A stretch of DNA of 64,000 bases from Coccinella septempunctata (GCF_907165205.1 NC_058190.1:13276001-13340000); one strand, 5' to 3'. Counted from the first letter of the stretch, positions 33,656 to 48,578 are shown. A program made the numbers and translations. The notes: generated by a model from the letters alone, not told the origin.

Positions 33656-34290
33656 TAGTGTAAATAGTCGGTCATATTCAATTTGGAAATGTGGAGAAAA
33701 CGTGAGTTTTGAATACAAATCGGTGAACGTATTCGGTTCGGGTAAATAAATCAGTTAATCCGTGAATTCGGGTAAAGAGACAGATAATAAACACAATTGA
33801 AAGTGTGGGCTTGATAAATTTTGCAACATCGAGGGAATAATAATCGGAAATATGGCTAAAATGCGAGTTTCGAGAACTCGACATCGATAAACGTGTTCAG
33901 TTCGGGAAAATGAATCGGTTAACACACAAATTTGGTAAATGAGACAGATAAAAGATTCAAGGGTTTGCTCTATGTATTTTTGAATCCTCGAACGAGAAAT
34001 GATCGGAAATGTAGGGAAAATGTGAGTTTTGAACTTCAACTTGGTAAAAGTATTCGGTTCCGTGAAATAAATAGGTAAACACCTTAATTCGCAAAACCAG
34101 ACAGACAGCAGTGTAAGGGGAGGACTTGATGTATTTTTGCATCATCACACGAAAAGTAATTGGAAATGTCGGAAAAAGGTGAGTTTTGCACTCCAAACCG
34201 GTAAACGTATTCCGTTCGGGTAAAAATAATAAATCGGTAAACACGGGATAAGGGATAGCTCGTCGGTTAATCGATAGCATAGTAGAGAAT
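33656..34290. repeat. Diverged satellite monomers, unit 3
   Basis: Identical in layout to 10115-10740. Confidence 0.75.
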
Positions 34291-34660
34291 GGTGCGTCAA
34301 ACAGCATCTTTAAATTGATTCCTTATTTCTTGGTTCTTAGGCTTAAGAACCACGAAAATGGTGGATTCATGCAGTATTTCTACAAAATTAGGCCAGGGTA
34401 AAAGCACGAACGAAGATTTACTGTATTGGCTCTATTGGCAAATAGCGAATCTTCGTTAGTTCCAAATCTTAGGTCTCAGTTCCATAGAATTCTTCATCAA
34501 CCCATCATAACTCTTACGAGTCACGAGTACCAGTATGAGGATGTCGGTTAGACCCACGACCTACTGAAATTAGGTTCAGTGGACTGTCATTCCACGACCT
34601 ATTGAAAGTGGGTTCAGTGGGCTGTCATCTGGGGCAAGGTATATATGTATTTTGAGAGGA
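34291..34660. other. Spacer with hairpin and direct repeats, unit 3
   Basis: Counterpart of 10741-11130, with CCCA retained, and an uninterrupted mariner target site near 34640-34655. Confidence 0.6.
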
Positions 34661-37600
34661 ATTTTTGCATGCTATGCTTTAGAATAACGGTCTTGTGTAT
34701 TTTTTTCATAATCGATCAACAAGCGAATGTGGGGAAGTTGTGAGTTTTGAACTCCAACTCGGTTAACGTATTGGGTTTGGAAAAATAAATTCTGATTGGG
34801 AAAACAGAACAGACGAAAAATATGGAAAGGGTGGGCTTGATGTATTTCTGCATAATCGATAAACGGAAATGTAGGAAAAATGTGAATTTTGAAATCGGTA
34901 AACGTATTCGGTTCAGGAAAATAAATTAGTCAATCCGCGAATTCGGGCAACAATAAAGATAATAATCACAATGAAAAGGGTATGCGTGGTGTATTTTTGC
35001 ATCCTCGAACGAAAAATCATCGAAAATGTGGGTAAATAGTGAGGTTTGAACTCCAAATCGGTAAAGGTACTCGTTTCGGGAAAATAAATCGGTTAACACG
35101 TGAATTCGGTAAATAAGGCAGATGAAATGAATAGGAAAAGGGTTTGCTTGATGTATTTTTGCATCCTCGAACGAAAAATCATCGAAAATCTGGGTAAATG
35201 GTGAGGTTTGAACTCCATATCGGTAAAGGTACTCGTTTCGGAAAAATAAATCGGTTAACACGCGAATTCGGTAAATAAGGCAGATGAAATGAATAGGAAA
35301 AGTGTTTGCTTGATGTATTTTTGCATCCTCGAACGAAAAATCATCGAAAATGTGGGTAAATAGTGAGGTTTGAACTCCAAATCGGTAAAGGTACTCGTTT
35401 CGGGAAAATAAATCGGTAAACACGCGAATTCGGTAAATAAGGCAGATTAAATGAATAGAAAAGGGTTTGCTTGATGTATTTTTGCATCCTCGAACGAAAA
35501 ATCATCGAAAATGTGGGTAAATAGTGAGGTTTGAACTCCAAATCGGTAAAGGTACTCGTTTCGGGAAAATAAATCGGTTAACACGCGAATTCGGTAAATA
35601 AGGCAGATGAAATGAATAGAAAAGGGTTTGCTTGATGTATTTCTGCATCCTCGAACGAAAAATCATCGAAAATGTGGGTAAATAGTGAGGTTTGAACTCC
35701 AAATCGGTAAAGGTACTCGTTTCGGAAAAATAAATCGGTTAACACGCGAATTCGATAAATAAGGCAGATGAAATGAATAGGAAAAGGGTTTGCTTGATGT
35801 ATTTTTGCATCCTCGAACGAAAAATCATCGAAAATGTGGGTAAATAGTGAGGTTTGAACTCCAAATCGGTAAAGGTACTCGTTTCGGGAAAATAAATCGG
35901 TTAACACGCGAATTCGGTAAATAAGGCAGATGAAATGAATAGAAAAGGGTTTGCTTGATGTATTTCTGCATCCTCGAACGAAAAATCATCGAAAATGTGA
36001 GTAAATAGTGAGGTTTGAACTCCAAATCAGTAAAGGTACTCGTTTCGGGAAAATAAATCGGTTAACACGCGAATTCGGTAAATAAGGCAAATGAAATAAA
36101 TAGGAAAAGGGTTTGCTTGATTTATATTTGCATCCTCGAACGAAAAATCATCAAAAATGTGGGTAAATAGTGAGGTTTGAACTCCAAATCGGTAAAGGTA
36201 CTCGTTTCGGGAAAATAAATCGGTTAACACGCGAATTCGGTAAATAAGGCAAATGAAATAAATAGGAAAAGGGTTTGCTTGATTTATATTTGCATCCTCG
36301 AACGAAAAATCATCGAAAATGTGGGTAAATAGTGAGGTTTGAACTCCAAATCGGTAAAGGTACTCGTTTCGGGAAAATAAATCGGTTAACACGCGAATTC
36401 GGTAAATAAGGCAAATGAAATAAATAGGAAAAGGATTTGCTTGACTTATATTTGCATCCTCGAACGAAAAATCATCGAAAATGTGGGTAAATAGTGAGGT
36501 TTGAACTCCAAATCGGTAAAGGTACTCGTTTCGGGAAAATAAATCAGTTAACACGCGAATTCGGTAAATAAGGCAGATGAAATAAACAAGAAAAGGGTTT
36601 GCTTGATGTATTTTTGCATCCTCGAACGAAAAATCATCGAAAATGTGGGTAAATAGTGAGGTTTGAACTCCAAATCGGTAAAGGTACTCGTTTTGGGAAA
36701 ATAAATCAGTTAACACGCGAATTCGGTAAATAAGGCAGATGAAATAAACAAGAAAAGGGTTTGCTTGATGTATTTCTGCATCCTCGAACGAAAAATCATC
36801 GAAAATGTGAGTAAATAGTGAGGTTTGAACTCCAAATCGGTAAAGGTACTCGTTTCGGGAAAATAAATCGGTTAACACGCGAATTCGGTAAATAAGGCAA
36901 ATGAAATAAATAGGAAAAGGATTTGCTTGACTTATATTTGCATCCTCGAACGAAAAATCATCGAAAATGTGGGTAACTAGTGAGGTTTGAACTCCAAATC
37001 GGTAAAGGTACTCGTTTCGGGAAAATAAATCGGTTAACACGTGAATTCGGTAAATAAGGCAGATGAAATGAATAGGAAAAGGGTTTGCTTGATGTATTTT
37101 GCATCCTCGAACGAAAAATCATCGAAAATGTGGGTAAATAGTGAGGTTTGAACTCCAAATCGGTAAAGGTACTCGTTTCGGGAAAATAAATCGGTTAACA
37201 CGCGAATTCGGTAAATAAGGCAGATGAAATGAATAGGAAAAGGGTTTGCTTGATGTATTTTTGCATCCTCGAACGAAAAATCATCGAAAATGTGGGTAAA
37301 TAGTGAGGTTTGAACTCCAAATCAGTAAAGGTACTCGTTTCGGGAAAATAAATCAGTTAACACGCGAATTCGGTAAATAAGGCAGATGAAATGAATAGGA
37401 AAAGGGTTTGCTTGATGTATTTTTGCATCTTCGAACGAAAAATCATCTAAAATGTGGGTAAATAGTGAGGTTTGAGCTCCAAATCGGTAAAGGTACTCGT
37501 TTCGGGAAAATAAATCGGTTAACACGCGAATTCGGTGAATAAGGCAGATGAAGTGAATAGGAAAAGGGTTTGCTTGATGTATTTTTGCATCCTCGAACGA

Positions 37601-39500
37601 AAAATCATCGAAAATGTGGGTAAATAGTGAGGTTTGAACTCCAAATCGGTAAAGGTACTCGTTCCGGGAAAATAAATCGGTTAACACGCGAATTCGGTAA
37701 ATAAGACAGATGAAATAAATAGAAAAAGGGTTTGCTTGATTTATTTTGCATCCTCGAACGAAAAATCATCGAAAATGTGGGTAAATAGTGAGGTTTGAAC
37801 TTCAAATCGGTAAAGGTACTCGTTTCGGGAAAATGAATCGGTTAACACGCGAATTCGGTGAATAAGGCAGATGAAATAAATAGGAAAAGGGTTTGCTTGA
37901 TGTATTTTTGCATCCTCGAACGAAAAATCATCGAAAAGGGGGTAAATAGTGAGGTTTGAGCTCCAAATCGGTAAAGGTACTCGTTTCGGTAAAATAAATC
38001 GGTTAACACGCGAATTCGGTGAATAAGGCAGATGAAGTAAATAGGAAAAGGGTTTGCTTGATGTATTTTTGCATCCTCGAACGAAAAATCATCGAAAAGG
38101 GGGTAAATAGTGAGGTTTGAGCTCCAAATCGGTAAAGGTACTCGTTTCGGGAAAATAAATCGGTTAACACGCGAATTCGGTAAATAAGGCAAATGAAATA
38201 AATAGGAAAAGGATTTGCTTGACTTATATTTGCATCCTCGAACGAAAAATCATCGAAAATGTGGGTAAATAGTGAGGTTTGAACTCCAAATCGGTAAAGG
38301 TAGTCGTTTCGGGAAAATAAATCGGTTAACACGCGAATTCGGTAAATAAGGCAGATGAAATAAATAGGAAAAGGGATTGCTTGACTTATATTTGCATCCT
38401 CGAACGAAAAATCATCGAAAATGTGGGTAAATAGTGAGGTTTGAACTCCAAATCGGTAAAGGTACTCGTTTCGGGAAAATAAATCGGTTAACACGCGAAT
38501 TCGGTAAATAAGGCAGATGAAATGAATAGGAAAAGGGTTTGCTTGATGTATTTTTGCATCCTCGAACGAAAAATCATCGAAAATGTGGGTAAATAGTGAG
38601 GTTTGAACTCCAAATCGGTAAAGGTACTCGTTTCGGGAAAATAAATCGGTTAACACGCGAATTCGGTGAATAAGGCAGATGAAGTAAATAGGAAAAGGGT
38701 TTGCTTGATGTATTTTTGCATCCTCGAACGAAAAATCATCGAAAATGTGGGTAAATAGTGAGGTTTGAACTCCAAATCGGTAAAGGTACTCGTTTCGGGA
38801 AAATAAATCGGTTAACACGCGAATTCGGTAAATAAGGCAGATGAAATAAATAGAAAAAGGGTTTGCTTGATTTATTTTGCATCCTCGAACGAAAAATCAT
38901 CGAAAATGTGGGTAAATAGTGAGGTTTGAACTTCAAATCGGTAAAGGTACTCGTTTCGGGAAAATGAATCGGTTAACACGCGAATTCGGTAAATAAGGCA
39001 GATGAAATAAATAGGAAAAGGGTTTGCTTGATGTATTTTTGCATCCTCGAACGAAAAATCATCGAAAAGGGGGTAAATATTGAGGTTTGAACTCCAAATC
39101 AGTAAAGGTACTCGTTTCGGGAAAATAAATCGGTTAACACGCGAATTCGGTAAATAAGGCAGACGAAATAAATAGTAAAAGGGTTTGCTTGATTTATATT
39201 TGCATCCTCGAACGAAAAATCATCGAAAATGTGGGTAAATAGTGAGGTTTGAACTCCAAATCGGTAAAGGTACTCGTTTCGGGAAAATAAATCAGTTAAC
39301 ACGCGAATTCGGTAAATAAGGCAGATGAAATAAACAAGAAAAGGGTTTGCTTGATGTATTTTTGCATCCTCGAACGAAAAATGATCGAAAATGTAGAGAA
39401 AATGTGAGTTTTGAACTCCAACTCGGTAAAAGTATTCGATTCGGAAAAAGAAATCCTTAAACACATGATTTCGGAAAACCACATATAGGTATAATATTGT
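34661..39500. repeat. Homogeneous satellite array, unit 3 (about 28 monomers)
   Basis: Same as 11131-15790 with one extra 161-bp monomer at about 37,930-38,091, bracketed by two near-identical monomers carrying the cgaaaaggggg variant. Confidence 0.9.
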
Positions 39501-40028
39501 GAGGGGTGGGCTCTTATTATTATGATAATAAATTTATTCTTAAAATTGTACAGGTCGACAGGAACATTCATTTATTTTATATAGGGTCCTGTTCAGCAAC
39601 TTTCTCTTCGAATGATATTCTTGCTAATATTTCAACCTGTTGTATAGTTTCACTCATTGGTAGTTTACACTCTGACGGTTTGCCTCAAGTTGGTGATATA
39701 GTCATCTCTTTTCTGAGTTGAATATTCATGGTTGTTGCCATTTGAAATAAATTTATCTTCATCGTCATGAGCATATAAAACACATGACAAAAAAATTGGG
39801 ATGTTGCTGTCAATATTCCCAGTTCCTGGAATAATTCTCAGCAGCTTGCTCTCATACATTTCTTCTATAACTACAGTATGGTAATGATGTTTCTGCTGCT
39901 GTCCTCCAAAATATAACTCCTTAGCTGATTCTATTATGGCCTATGGAAATTGTTGTAGTACATAGCGAGAGCAGTCTCAACCGTAGCTTCTTCAACGATT
40001 CCCTGTATGCAATATGTCACTTTGTCAA
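39501..40028. other. Junction segment, unit 3/4
   Basis: Copy of 15791-16318. Confidence 0.4.
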
Positions 40029-41660
40029 GTGACAAGAAATTCAGCGTCAGTTACCAATAGAGAACAATACCATCAATGACCCGGATGAAATCCATCTGCC
40101 TAGGCAAGAACACCCAGAAGAAATTGGTGTCCAAAATCCATCTTGCATTGCAAGTGAGCCTGAATTACATGGCGATACGTTGCTGAGTTTGAAGAAACAA
40201 ATCCTCATCATTGACTAGCAATTTCTCGACTCAAAACATCGGAGTAATCATCAGTTGTAATTGACATCTTGAATAAGGACGTTTTACCCGATTATCTTCA
40301 GAGCCGAAATTCGTTAGAGTATCCACATCTGTTATTTTACTGTGCAGCACTAATAACAGCAAAAACCTTGGGCACAAGAAATAACACGAACAAACACTGA
40401 TACTCCAAGATTGCATAAAGTAAATATGCCACCATGGCAGAAACTCTAAGAAGAAAAATCAGAAGACTGACGCAGTACTTGAAAGGGAATCAAGGAACGA
40501 AAATAGTAAGAAATCATGGCAAGAAACAGGACTCACACAGAACCAGAGATGGAGAATACTACCCACCATTGCCTTGACACATTGCCTCTGTATGCGGAAC
40601 ATCTGAGGAGATATAAAAGTAATTATAGCCGGAAAAGGGACAACAATTCATTTGAAAAGTCGGAAGAAACTTTTTACCCGTCACTCACATCGCCTCGTGA
40701 AGAAAATGGAAAGTTACTACCAAAGGAAGCCATTGAACAGTTCTGGACAGAGCAATTATCTGCGAAACCTCACTTCTATGAAGGTACTAGATGAATTGAA
40801 GATGGAGAATCTGAAGCTCTGAATTACGAACCGATGCACTAGAAGACTAAGAATGATCATGAAGACTGGCCTAAACAACAAGAATTTGATCAGAGCGATT
40901 AATGCCTACGCTTTTTCAGCATTCAACTACTCTTTCGGTATCATCACTTGGACCACCACCGATTTAGCAGCCCTACAGAGAAAAATAAGAACAATGTTCA
41001 CGAATCATCAAAAATATCACCTTAAAAGCTCAATAGAACGAACTGAACTGCCACGTCATCTTTGGAGTTGAGGAATTATTGATTTGCCCAACAGTATGTC
41101 CCAGAAAATTGAAAAACTACGATAATATTTCCTTGAAAAGGCTGCTACATCAAGACTTCAGCAAGCAGTTTGTCATGCCGATAATTCTACTCCATTAAAC
41201 CTGCAACAGGATCACATAGAAATCGTCAAACACTCTGCATAAAGCAAAATGCAGAAACTGATTGGCAATCATTTACATGGCAGACACAAGGTCAACCATG
41301 ATTAGGTCGACATATCTGCGTCGAACTACTGGTTGACTTCCAGAGACAGAGGGATTTATCATTGCCATCCAAGATCAAGTGATTCCAACAAGGAACTATA
41401 TGAAATATATCGCCAAAGATACCTCAGTGGCAGACGATAGCTGACGGTATGGCTGTGCGACACATGAAACCATCCAGCACATCACCGGGGTATGTTTGAA
41501 ATCCGCAGGCACGGAATACAAGTATAGACATGATGCTGTTGCCAAAATCTACACCAAGATTAGCAATACCAACTTCTAAAGTCACGACAGATTCCAGAAA
41601 TATATCCAGTGTTCCTTGTTTTGTAACCATAATATAGCTTATTCCGTGAACAGTTTCATT
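40029..41660 (+). pseudogene. R2-like LINE, unit 4 (RT core deleted)
   Basis: Copy of 16319-17950 at offset 23,710, including the same RT deletion and the TGA in the zinc knuckle. Confidence 0.7.
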
Positions 41661-42805
41661 TCTTACAATCAACTACACTGAGGGGTGAAAGGGTTTTTTC
41701 ACTGAGGTTTTTCCCTAAACTTTTGTATCTTCCACCAAATTGTATGGTAACCCGTTTACGCTAAACTCTGCTTAAACTGTATCTCATACACATGCTATAA
41801 ATAATTATAGCATTTGCTATCAAGGATATATATCTATACCATTCAGGGCACAACAGTTATATAGCAGCTATGCTCCTATGTCCGCCTCTGATAAGAAACA
41901 CATTTCCTTTCTGAAGAGAGCATAAATAGTTCAAATATGAATCATATATAATATGTTAAGGTGATAGATATGAAAAACAATTGTTCTTGAGGAAGAAATT
42001 AAATTAGGGAAATTAATATAAAATATTGCTATAAGCATGGATTAGAAATTTTTGAGCTTTCAATTGGTGTGATTTTCAACAATCATTGTTGAAAAGCTAA
42101 TTCCAAAATATTTCACATCAGTTCGGTGAAGTATGTTAACGAATGAATAATATTCAAAAACAACCTACTTTTTATGAATTTCAGATTACAAAATTGATGA
42201 TAAAAGATAGGTGCACAAAGTAATAGCACTAGAAAGAATATATTATATCATGATGGGTTTATAAGTAATCTCCAAAAAAACTAAAAAAATCCGAGAGATA
42301 CGATTTATTCACTTATTTCTACAAATAATATTCAGCATGTGAAGATCTCTCTATCTCATTCGCATCGAGTAGAGCTCATAATATATTCATATATAATGTT
42401 TATATGATGGATATATAATAGAATCAAAGCCTTTGGTACTTATAGGACTACTATAAAAACACGAGAAATGATTCATTGACCTTCAGTTATACATCCATAG
42501 CACTTCTTTTTCAATCTTCACAATTTCACAGGAAAATTCCTGTGACACACAAATACCTAATTAAAAGCTCAATATCTGCACTTCACTTTCCCTGATCGAC
42601 TTTTCAACTGAAAGAATTTCTATATAACCCAAAAAACTGAATAATTAAATGATAATGAATACAAATCCACCATTAAAAACAACGTTGTCATAGCACAATC
42701 CTCCATATTTGTTTATACAGTTATTCATTTAGGTCTTGCAACGCCATCGACGGTAGTTAATGGTGTCATTCTCTCCCCATGATCGTAAACTGTAATTGGC
42801 AAATA
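41661..42805. other. Spacer X, unit 4
   Basis: Copy of 17951-19095; uninterrupted, non-coding. Confidence 0.5.
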
Positions 42806-42809
42806 TAGA

Positions 42810-43445
42810 ACAGAGTTACAAATATGTCACGTGGATATCATGGAGCGGGAAATTGACATTCAATTGTGAATATTATTCGCATACAGCAAAGGCACATCCC
42901 AAATATCGTATCAGACACGTAATGGTTACAGAAAAATAACACATAACAAAGTTTCCTATTAGATCTCCCAAGAAAACATAACAGATTTTACAATACTGGT
43001 CACCTGGGTTACTGAATAAAGATGAGAATAGAGCACTTTTCATCGAAGTGGCGATTCCAAATAATAACTACCTACCAGATAGACACATGGAAAAATTCCA
43101 AAATACAGAGACCTCGATGAGGAACAAACCAGGAGACAATGGAAGTTGAAAGATATCAAGACCATTCCTATTGTCATTTCATCAACAGGCTTGATACCGA
43201 AGAAACTACCAGAGTATTTGAAGACTCTTAAATTAGACGAAACTATCTGTAGTCATGCAGAAAGCGGTACTGCTAAGAACGGCGAGAACGGAATGCAAGT
43301 CCCTGGGAAATGCAGAAGAAAATGGAAAAGAACACCATCTACTTCGACAGGAAGTGCGGGGAGATCAGAAACCCAACGGACACCAAGAAGACGAGGAGGA
43401 GACAGGATCCGATCGACATCATTGATTAGGAAAGCCAGATGATCA
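42810..43445 (+). pseudogene. R2-like LINE C-terminal block, unit 4
   Basis: Copy of 19100-19735. Confidence 0.6.
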
Positions 43446-44745
43446 GCTATGACAGGACCTATCGTCTTCAGTATCCTGGCAGATATTGCATCAGGACCTG
43501 TGCTACTACTATTTTTCAATCACTTGATTACAGTTAAGAGCTCATCTGGTACTTACTTCTGGGAAAAAGAAAAAGTAAGGGTCTGATATTTTTTGCTTGG
43601 TACAAGAAGTCGAAATGTTTGTTCCATAATAGTTCATCAAGGATTGCTCGCTAACTTGAGAAAAATATCTTCCGAATACCTCAGCTACCTACTCGGGACG
43701 AGAAAGCATCCATTGGATGATTTGTTAATTTCACATTCCTCCATTGAGCTCTATTTGATGTTTTTCCTTGATGAATTGGATATTAATGTCCGCGCAGCAT
43801 TTGTAAAGAATGTATTCATATCATTTACTGTTTCCATTGGATTTGTGTTACATGCATTGGTGTAGTTCTTTTGGAGTTATTCAAAGAGTTCTCTAATGAC
43901 CATAGACTTCTGTTCATATTTTCCGAATTCACGAATTGGTGTTCAAATTTTTCTCTCTTTTACTTCTTCAAGAGGTTATCATCATATTGCATCTTCGTTT
44001 TTTGTATGTTTCTTTGAGTAAACCATTATATGTGCTCAAAACAAAAAGCATATCTAGTTTTTCTTGTATTTATTTTACCTCTGGGTTTGTATTTCCAGTT
44101 CGGGGATTTCTGTTTACATGCACATTCTGTAATGGAAATATTTTATTGAACAACTCCAAAAATACTTGATGACAACGGTCAGATTATCTGTTTGTTTATA
44201 TCTGTCTTTTCAATTTCATACAATAATGTCCATTTATACTTACTCAACGCATTCTTGAAATTTTCAATTTTTACTTGTGAGAAATTATGTCTGTATCTGT
44301 ATTGGATCAATGGTTAAATCTATTTCTTGAGAGATATGATCAGACATATGTACTTCAAGACGCTCACACTGTATGGTATTTCAATATTTATGAAGATACC
44401 ATCAAAACATGACAGTTTCTAATTATTCTCGTTGGCTGATGTTTTGTTTGCTTTATGCTGAACGTGCCTATGAAATCGAGAAATTGACTTCTCTTACTTG
44501 ACTTCTGACGAGGTGACTTATTCTGTTCTTCTACTCTGTTGAAACTATATGTCTCTGCAATATTTTTGGTTAAAATTGATCCAGCCCTTGTGAATTAGTT
44601 GTTCATTTAATTTGCAGTTCTCAGAGTATCATCAGTTAATTCCATTTCTTTTATTTCTTTCTATTTGAATTCCGCAAATTCCGTTTTATTCTTATTGTCT
44701 GAATTTTCAGTTGAAGTTTCGTATCTTTCCGATTTATGTTTAGAT
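43400..44745 (-). pseudogene. LINE A and LINE B remnants, unit 4 (antisense)
   Basis: Copy of 19690-21035. Confidence 0.6.
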
Positions 44746-45350
44746 AATAGTGTAAATAGTCGGTCATATTCAATTTGGAATTGTGGAGAAAACGTGAGTT
44801 TTGAATACAAATCGGTGAACGTATTCGGTTCGGGTAAATAAATCAGTTAATCCGTGAATTCGGGTAAAGAGACAGATAATAAACACAATTGAAAGTGTGG
44901 GCTTGATAAATTTGGAGGGAACAATAATCGGAAATATGGCTAAAATGCGAGTTTCGAGAACTCGACATCGATAAACGTGTTCGGTTCGGGAAAAAGAATC
45001 GGTTAACACACGAATTTGGTAAATGAGACAGATAAAAGATTCAAGGGTTTGCTCTATGTATTTTTGAATCCTCGAACGAGAAATGATCGGAAATGTAGGG
45101 AAAATGTGAGTTTTGAACTCCAACTTGGTAAAAGTATTCGGTTCCGTGAAATAAATAGGTAAACACCTTAATTCGCAAAACCAGACAGACAGCAGTGTAA
45201 GGGGAGGACTTGATGTATTTGTGCATCATCACACGAAAAGTAATTGGAAATGTCGGAAAAAGGTGAGTTTTGCACTCCAAATCGGTAAACGTATTCCGTT
45301 CGGGTAAAAATAATTAATCGGTAAACACGGGATAAGGGATAGCTCGTCGG
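44746..45350. repeat. Diverged satellite monomers, unit 4
   Basis: Copy of 21036-21640. Confidence 0.75.
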
Positions 45351-45727
45351 TTAATCGATAGCATAGTAGAGAATGGTGCGTCAAACAGCATCTTTAAATT
45401 GATTCCTTATTTCTTGGTTCTTAGGCTTAAGAACCACGAAAATGGTGGATTCATGCAGTATTTCTACAAAATTAGGCCAGGGTAAAAGCACGAACGAAGA
45501 TTTACTGTATTGGCTCTATTGGCAAATAGCCAATCTTCGTTAGTTCCAAATCTTAGGTCTCAGTTCCATAGAATTCTTCATCAACCCATCATAACTCTTA
45601 CGAGTCACGAGTACCAGTATGAGGATGTCGGTTAGACCCACGACCTACTGAAATTAGGTTCAGTGGACTGTCATTCCACGACCTATTGAAAGTGGGTTCA
45701 GTGGGCTGTCATCTGGGGCTAGGTATA
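45351..45727. other. Spacer before mariner insertion, unit 4
   Basis: Copy of 21641-22017, ending in the TA target at 45726-45727. Confidence 0.6.
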
Positions 45728-48578
45728 CAGGGTGTTTCATCATAAACTGGACAAACTCATATGACGTGTAGAGAACATCGGGAGAATCATTTTTTTCTTA
45801 TGAAATATTTCCCGTTTTCGAAGCATACACGGTGTTTAATGTCATTTTCGAGCGTTATTATATTGAGTGTGGTCGGTTATGTATAAGACTGGAAGTAATG
45901 GTTTCTTCTCATATCGTAGTATTTTTGGATGCTTCATTCAGAAATGGTGTAGAGCACCGAAAAAAAATCACAAAATGGCGGAAAACCTGCAATGTTCGTG
46001 ATTTTTTTTTTTTCGGTTGCCAAATTGATTTTCATTTCCTAAATTAACACAATTTTTAAAGGATATCTGTGAAAAAATTTTTTCAGAAATCGAACACAAC
46101 TTTTTTTTTACATGTCTACAGCGAAAAAAAAATTTCACTCGAAATTGATGAAATTTTTCACGATTGTACTTACTTTCATACCTAACACGAATATCAAAAC
46201 AGAATCGAAAAATATCAAACGGCTTCGTTTTTACAGCCATTCAAATGTCCCGTTCGAATATCTGAAATAATAAAAAAACATGACACAGCTTGTGTTCTTA
46301 GGCCCATAATTTTTGAATTTGTATGTCGAAACATTTCAGATTGCAAAATGAATTTAAAAAAAATCAGTGAAACTTCATTGAGAGTCGAACTCCCTGCTCT
46401 GAGTTAAGTATTAATGTGAAATATGAGTCTGTTCTAAGGTTCTGAGTATACATATTAATTTTCGTTGCCGAGCAACAGTAGCTGATAGAATTTGACAGGG
46501 TATTTGAATTTTACTGAATAATTCGAGTATATTGAAACGATTTGTATGCAAACGAAAATGAAATATTCACTTTTAGAAAAAAATTATATGGTTCAGGCTT
46601 ATTATGAAGCGAATTCCTCAGGGAGAAAAGCAAGGGAAATTTACGCTCGCAGATTTCCAAGCCGAAACGTTCCTAATTTTAAAACTTTCATAGAAACAGT
46701 GCGTAAATTACGTGAAGAAGGTATTCTTCACCGCAAGAAGAAGGAAACAATCCGAAATAACGAAGAACGTATCCTGGATTTAGTGAGTGAAAATCCGATG
46801 GTATCAACGAGACCTCTAACAGATCATCCAAGTGTGAATAAGAGTAAATCCACTGTATGGAGAGTTTTGAAAAGAAATCGCTACCATCCGTACCATTTCC
46901 ATTCATGTCAAACCTTAGAAGAAGGTGATTTTGAGAAGAGGAAAGAATTCTGTGAATTTATTTTAAGAAGGACACGTGAGAATAGGAATTTCCTACGTCT
47001 CATACTGTTTACGGATGAAGCAACATTCCACAGAAATGGTTTCTTCAACAAAAAAAATAATATAATATGGCAAAGGGAAAATCCACATGCAACAGTAGCA
47101 AAAAATAGCCAGAAGAGATTTTCTGTCAATGTTTGGGCGGGAATGAAGGATGGATTCATTATAGGACCGTACATTCTTCCTGAAACATTGACTGGAAATG
47201 GCTATAATCAATTTTTGAGGGAAACTCTGCCCGATCCCCTTTGAGTCACTTTCAAGGACTATGGTACCAGCATGATGGTTGCCCTGCTCACACAGTGAGG
47301 AGTGTACGAGAATTTTTAGACTCTCAATACCCTCGCCGATGGATCGGCCGATTGGGACCTGTCGCATGGCCTCCTCGTTCTCCAGATCTTACACCTATGG
47401 ATTTTTATTTCTGGGGTCATATGAAAAGTCTTGTTTATGATAAGCGAGCTCCAGTGACTTCGAGAGAAGAACTGATTCAAAGAATCGAATCAGCCGACGA
47501 AGAGATTCGCCGAAACCCGGAAATGGTTCGTTCAGCAGTGGATAGTGTGGCGAAAAGGGCGAGAAAGTGTATCCTGAAAAATGGCAATATTTTTGAGAAC
47601 GAATTATGAATAAATTTTATACTAATAGGTTTTTTTGTTGCGTTTGCGTTTGTGAAATTGTGGAATTATTCGTAGAAATTTCCGCAATAATGCCATGCCA
47701 TTAATATCTGGGAAGTATTAACCGCCAATTTCTACTCAAACTGCATAAATTGGTTTCAAGATAGTTGCAATATTATATTCAGTTAAATTCAAATACTCTG
47801 TCAAATTCTATGAGCTGCCATTGCTTGGCAACGAAAATTAAAAACCTTTGAACAGTCTCAATTCAGATTCCACATTTATTTTAATACGTACTTAACTCAG
47901 AGCAGGGAGTTCGACTCTCAATGAAGTTTCACTGATTTTTTTTAAATTCATTTTGCAATCTGAAATGTTTCGACATACAAATTCAAAAATTATGGGCCTA
48001 AGAACACAAGCTGTGTCATGTTTTTTTATTATTTCAGATATTCGAACGGGACATTTGAATGGCTGTAAAAACGAAGCCGTTTGATATTTTTCGATTCTGT
48101 TTTGATATTCGTGTTAGGTATGAAAGTAAGTACAATCGTGAAAAATTTCATCAATTTCGAGTGAAATTTTTTTTTCGCTGTAGACATGTAAAAAAAAAGT
48201 TGTGTTCGATTTCTGAAAAAATTTTTTCACAGATATCCTTTAGAAATTGTGTTAATTTAGGAAATGAAAATCAATTTGGCAACCGAAAAAAAAATCACGA
48301 ACATTGCAGGTTTTCCGCCATTTTGTAATTTTTTTTTCGATGCTCTACACCATTTCTGAATGAAGCATCCAAAAATACTACGATATGACAAGAAACCATT
48401 ACTTCCAGTCTTATACATAACCGACCACACTCAATATAATAACGCTCGAAAATGACATTAAACACCGTGTATCTCCCTTATGCTTCGAAAACGGGAAATA
48501 TTTCATAAGAAAAAAATGATTCTCCCGATGTTCTCTACACGTCATATGAGTTTGTCCAGTTTATGATGAAACACCCTG
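45728..48578 (+). mobile_element. Long-TIR mariner-type transposon, copy B (no piggyBac)
   Basis: 2851 bp, TA at 45726-45727 and 48579-48580. Left inverted repeat about 45728-46552, right about 47742-48578. Differs from copy A by one extra T in a poly-T run (near 46012) and by the empty TTAA at 47881-47884. Confidence 0.85.
46546..47609 (+). pseudogene. Mariner-type DDE transposase, frameshifted (copy B)
   Basis: Both frames and the break at about 47241 are the same as in copy A (22835-23898), so the frameshift predates the 23.5-kb duplication. Confidence 0.8.
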
